NCBI GenBank assembly: GCA_902527525.1
Contig: CABZOW010000003.1
Coordinates: 1 to 59,910 of the forward strand
DNA length: 59,910 nucleotides
Direction: 5' to 3'
From: an uncultured Alphaproteobacteria bacterium
GTDB lineage: Bacteria; Pseudomonadota; Alphaproteobacteria; HIMB59
Part shown: positions 59,024-59,910 of the stretch, piece after piece
Layout: every line of letters starts with the position of its first letter
Numbering within the stretch: the first letter of the stretch is position 1
Made by a program: the position numbers and the translations under genes
Notes under the pieces: generated by a model
What the model saw: the letters and a program-made list of their open reading frames with translations, nothing else
Databases searched by the model: none
Told to the model about the DNA's origin: nothing

Positions 59024-59910
59024 GATTTATACTTCTCTGTAAATTCAACAAGAGATTTGTTAATTGATTTATTAGAGTCATATACATTTTGATAAATACT
59101 TATTAGGTCTTCATATCTTGACGTATTATCAAGGTTTGGCTGAATTAATCTTGTTTTTCCGCACATTTTATTTGCAGACTCTTTTATACTTCCATACCAC
59201 CCAGCGCCATAAGCAGCGATCATAGCTGCGCCTAGAGAAGAGGCTTCAACAGTATCTGCTATTAATACATTTTTTCCTGACGCATCTGCAAGCATTTGAA
59301 CCCATGTAAGACTATTAGCGCCACCACCAATCGCTAAATATTCTTTAACATATATACCTGTCTCTTTTTCAATATTTTGAGTTCTAAAAACAGAGTCTAA
59401 TGTTAATCCCTCTAAAATAGCTCTATACATGTGAAAGGGTGTGTGACTTATACTTAATCCAGCTATGATCCCTCTTGCATACGAGTCCCAATATGGATCC
59501 ATTACTCCTCCAGTGTAGGGTTGTAATATTAAACCCTCGCTTCCAATGGGTATTTTGTTAAGTTCTTTTTCGAGGTTATTAAAGAAGTTTTTATCTTTCC
59601 TATCCCCTTGTATGAACTGATCTACAAACCAATTTACAAGGATAGCGCCTGACAGCAGAACATTTTCAAAAATATATCCTTCCCCGTGTGCTGCTATTTC
59701 TGTTCTCCAATACTTAGAGATTTTATAATTCTCAGACCACACTCCTGATACAACAGCTGTGCCTAGGTTAATATATGCACGATCAGACTTTGTACAATTT
59801 GTTCCCAAACCAGCTAATTGACCATCACCTCCAGCAGCGTATATAGGCAAACCTTCCTTAAGTCCTGTTTCTTTTGATGCTTTTAATGAAACTTTGCCAA
59901 TCAAAGATCC
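59020..59910 (-). CDS. FGGY-family carbohydrate kinase (5' end outside window)
   Basis: Sugar or polyol kinase. The frame is open to the window edge; about 297 residues of the C-terminal half are visible: GSLIGKVS..., AAGGDGQLAGLGTN, NLGTAVVSGVW, GLILQPYTGGVMDPYWD, ARGIIAGLS and IGGGANSLTWVQMLADASGKNV, then SSLGAAMIAAYGAG. TTG at 59904 is not the real start. Xylulokinase/RhaK-like; substrate not assigned. Confidence 0.88.
   Translation of the reverse strand, partial: GSLIGKVSLKASKETGLKEGLPIYAAGGDGQLAGLGTNCTKSDRAYINLGTAVVSGVWSENYKISKYWRTEIAAHGEGYIFENVLLSGAILVNWFVDQFIQGDRKDKNFFNNLEKELNKIPIGSEGLILQPYTGGVMDPYWDSYARGIIAGLSISHTPFHMYRAILEGLTLDSVFRTQNIEKETGIYVKEYLAIGGGANSLTWVQMLADASGKNVLIADTVEASSLGAAMIAAYGAGWYGSIKESANKMCGKTRLIQPNLDNTSRYEDLISIYQNVYDSNKSINKSLVEFTEKYKS

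Overview
The window looks like part of the chromosome of a streamlined, AT-rich marine alphaproteobacterium. Pointers to Alphaproteobacteria are an F1-only ATP synthase operon (atpHAGDC) behind priA, a membrane-anchored CycM-type cytochrome c, IalB-like and DUF1192 proteins, and a CysN-CysC fusion. The low GC, very short spacers and tail-to-tail overlapping genes suggest a small planktonic genome such as the HIMB59/AEGEAN-169 or SAR11-like lineages. The lineage is an inference from gene content, not a phylogeny.

Layout. 1-5.4 kb (minus): the end-truncated chorismate-binding enzyme (TrpE/PabB type), a periplasmic Fe(III)-binding protein, a membrane fatty-acid/sterol hydroxylase, a secreted DUF4856 protein and a Fur-family regulator, which reads as an iron module. 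5.5-8.9 kb: a complete zinc uptake regulon, znuA diverging from znuC-znuB-zur over a double palindromic operator. 9-16 kb (plus): rplU-rpmA-obgE-proB-proA-(unknown)-nadD-rsfS-ctpA-rppH, an almost gapless housekeeping run. 16-23 kb (minus): priA-atpHAGDC. 23-28 kb: xerC, cysQ, and cysD-cysNC for sulfate activation, where CysD carries an unexplained 185-residue N-terminal extension. 28-32 kb: small, mostly uncharacterised genes (DUF2141, DUF1330, DUF1192, a tiny lipoprotein, an amidotransferase, an MBL hydrolase and three small membrane or coiled-coil proteins).

32.2-34.3 kb is the most unusual part. An intact tRNA-Arg(ACG) gene is preceded by two partial copies of its own 5' half. These copies and the real tRNA bracket a secreted cupin gene and a secreted heparin-lyase-like gene. 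This looks like two small cargo insertions targeted to the tRNA anticodon loop, with no recombinase inside.

34.3-41.3 kb: panC (minus), then rpmH-rnpA-yidD-yidC-engB, a HAD nucleotidase, dapD-dapE and a peroxiredoxin (plus). 41.3-48.8 kb (minus): kdsB-pheA-ffs(SRP RNA)-dnaX-ybaB-recR-def-fmt-truA and a GT4 glycosyltransferase whose conserved N-terminus can only be reached from a non-standard ATT start. 48.9-54.6 kb: cytochrome c, AmpG-like permease, IalB, metallophosphoesterase, EamA transporter, small unknowns and an SprT-like metalloprotease. 54.6-59.9 kb (minus): a catabolic cluster of FGGY kinase (cut by the window end), glycerol-1-phosphate-dehydrogenase-like enzyme, UgpC/MalK-type ABC ATPase and an aldolase-SDR fusion, probably for uptake and breakdown of a polyol or deoxysugar.

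All calls rest on reading the translations and DNA by eye; no database search was run.
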